A stretch of DNA of 64,000 nucleotides from Aspidiotus rigidus. Lineage: Eukaryota; Arthropoda; Insecta; Hemiptera; Diaspididae. The notes beneath the pieces were generated by a model that was not told the origin of the DNA, did not search any database, and worked only from the letters and a program-made list of their open reading frames with translations. The stretch lies in NCBI GenBank assembly GCA_035079385.1, contig JAVHKY010000063.1, forward strand, positions 1,178,001-1,242,000. Direction: 5' to 3'. Shown in pieces: positions 61,215 through 64,000 of the stretch (its first letter is position 1; each line of letters begins with the position of its first letter). A program made the translations under genes and the position numbers.

Positions 61215-61465
61215 TTGAAGAGTACAGGGAAAAAACGGGCAATGCCCGAAAAACTTTTTTTCGAGAAAATCGTAGTTTTATGTTTCAATCTTTTGCTGTT
61301 AACGTACTTTTGCGAGAAAATGAACAGAAATGATACGTTCCGATGAAAAAGAAAAATTTTCGAGATCAGTGCATCAAAGAGCAGGTCTTCATCTAGAAGA
61401 ATCAATAGTTATCTCGAAAATGAAAAAAAACCGGACATTCCCTGTTTTTTCCCTGTACCCTTCAA
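61215..61465. mobile_element. MITE with CAGGGAAAAAAC termini
   Basis: TTGAAGAGTACAGGGAAAAA on the left is mirrored by TTGAAGGGTACAGGGAAAAA on the right, and similarity extends about 33 bp. A TA within both ends (61223 and 61456) could be the real target duplication, giving an element of 61225-61455. No transposase. Confidence 0.65.
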
Positions 61466-62091
61466 ATATTTACTCGAAGACTTTTGTAAGGAAGTATATG
61501 ACTTCATCAAAATGTTGTCTACTCTCAAAATGTTTTGAAAGAAAATTTTCAAGTTCTTAGAAAGTTACAAGGAAACAACCCGAAATACTGAGTGACGAGA
61601 AACCCTTTGCCCAATGCGCTCACATCGTGCGAAGTTCCTGCCGAGTGAACGTAGTAAACGAATTATGACTCCATTTACGACCCAAATTGGACAATAGTTT
61701 CTGCTGAATGCGCGCCGCATGAAAAATCAAGGGCGATACACAGGATGGACTCAATATTTCATTAGAAATTCGCAGTGTTATCATTGTTATTTATTTTTTC
61801 ATTTTTTTTCCCACTCTCAAATTATATTTACAGATATTGGAGATATAATGACGTATATTAAGTATTGCCTAAATTCGGTAAAGTGTCACTCTACTGAGCC
61901 AATTGAGTGATTGCACAAATTTGATGCACTCTCAAGAGCGATTATCGCTGAATGTGCGCAATCCATCTGAAAATATTCCCCATTCCACGCATTAAGCAAT
62001 TTTCTGCACATATCCGGCAGTAATTTTACTTAATGCGCTTTTTACAGGCGCATTTAATTTTTGCTTAATACGCGCATTGATTGAATGTGTA

Positions 62092-62098
<7 letters not shown>
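61466..62098. other. Unannotated stretch
   Basis: Several TAATGCGC/AATGCGCGC words recur between 61610 and 62080, perhaps an eroded repeat. No gene. Confidence 0.4.

Positions 62099-62129
<31 letters not shown>
62099..62129. repeat. (TA)n microsatellite
   Basis: About 15 TA units following CACACACA. Confidence 0.95.
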
Positions 62130-63285
<1,156 letters not shown>

Positions 63286-63738
63286 TATAATATAAAGTAT
63301 CTAGAATGTTTGTCTGTATGTTTATACTTGTATACATCCATACCTTCTGAACCCCTCTACCGGTCGACGTGAAATTTTTTTCAAAAACTTCTCTCTATTT
63401 CAAATGAATTTCTGGGTCCTGGCTCTCTCGGGAGAGGTAGACAAAAAAAAAAGAGGGGGAAAGAGGACTGCCGATGTTGTAAAACGGCTTCCCATTATAC
63501 GTGTTGTTCTGAATGTTTGAAGACTGAGAGCGTTGAAATTTTAAAAATTCAATCATCATGATAACTCCGATTGAATTTATTTTTATAAAAAATGAAAGAG
63601 AATAATAGTGGTAGGCACTGTAATCTCTTTTCGGATGAGCAGCGGCTATCACAAATTGAGAATTAACCGGCATTAAACTCATTTGTCCTACATATTATAA
63701 CTTGACCGTTTTTCACTCAGTCTGATATTTATACATTA
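63286..63738 (+). mobile_element. Helitron 5' part, interrupted
   Basis: TATAATATAAAGTATCTAGA, GTTTGTCTGTATG and CCTCTACCGGTCGACGTGAA match the 5' region of the Helitron copies at 26065 and 9829 (minus). The internal GATAACTCCGATTGAATTTA and CTCTTTTCGGATGAGC phrases keep the same order. The element is interrupted by the small repeat at 63739, and its 3' end is not in the window. Confidence 0.6.
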
Positions 63739-63967
63739 TGTAAGACGGTAGCGTGGTACAGCTCGCGAAATACAACAATACTTCTGAGATTGCAGTGATA
63801 AACACTGAATCAACAAAAAGTTCACAGTTTCGATTGTGTGATAACGACATGTCCTAGCTCGGAAGATGATAACATCAACCGTCCTACTACCTAATATAAC
63901 TATTTCTGCCAAACCTCTCTGCGAGTAGCACAGTTACCGACATTGCGGCGTGACGGAATCTTACACA
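63739..63967 (-). repeat. Small TIR repeat family, copy 3 (inverted)
   Basis: The minus strand reads TGTAAGATTCCGTCACGCC, GTGCTACTCGCAGAGAGGTT and GGTTGATGTTATCATCTTCC, matching the copies at 31431 and 31984. The ends TGTAAGA are inverted. It sits inside Helitron sequence. Confidence 0.7.
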
Positions 63968-64000
63968 TGTATGTACTTATAGCCTTAATAATTAGCGAGT

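Overview
The window is eukaryotic, A+T-rich and dominated by transposable elements. The repeat types point to an arthropod, most likely an insect: a FLYWCH/MULE transposase, an R1-clade LINE, Penelope-like retroelements, DINE-1-like Helentron derivatives, canonical Helitrons, and many hAT and TA-flanked MITEs. Frequent GGTACCTA-type words recall aphids and their relatives, but that is only an impression. Nothing looks bacterial, and no operons, CRISPR arrays or complete RNA genes were seen.

Layout. 1-2.4 kb: an intact MULE-type transposase ORF with a poly(A) signal and a CCTGAA-unit array, then a pogo/Tigger-like MITE. 4.3-6.5 kb: a MITE and a Penelope GIY-YIG remnant. 7.0-8.0 kb: a probable three-exon host gene of 161 codons with consensus splice sites, which I do not recognise; it is the best candidate for ordinary, undescribed coding content. 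9.4-14.4 kb: a MITE, two abutting Helitron ends, inverted SINE copies, and an internally deleted R1-clade LINE lying between (ATT)n tracts, one of which has 144 perfect units. 22.2-25.1 kb: a complete but decayed ZBED5-like hAT element with 8-bp target duplications. 25.5-26.0 kb: a very A+T-rich, frameshifted unknown ORF. 26.1-27.0 kb: a non-autonomous Helitron. 28.9-32.2 kb: a Penelope RT remnant, a Helentron-derived element, a TTCCGAA fold-back element and paired small repeats. 33.8-36.0 kb: a Helitron-helicase remnant and a cluster of TIR elements.

38.8-45 kb holds two isolated exon-like segments (38790-38915 and 44842-44877), both open in phase 0, which may belong to a large-intron host gene on the + strand. 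Around them lie a TA-flanked MITE, a hAT MITE with perfect 8-bp duplications and a second Helentron derivative. 48-64 kb holds further MITEs, a 35-bp-arm hairpin, a Penelope element retaining RT and GIY-YIG parts, two more Helentron derivatives, (GA)n and (AT)n tracts, and a Helitron split by another small repeat.

Apart from the 7-8 kb gene and the two candidate exons, nearly all coding potential belongs to transposons. Most are dead, with frameshifts, stops and lost catalytic boxes; the MULE transposase is the exception.
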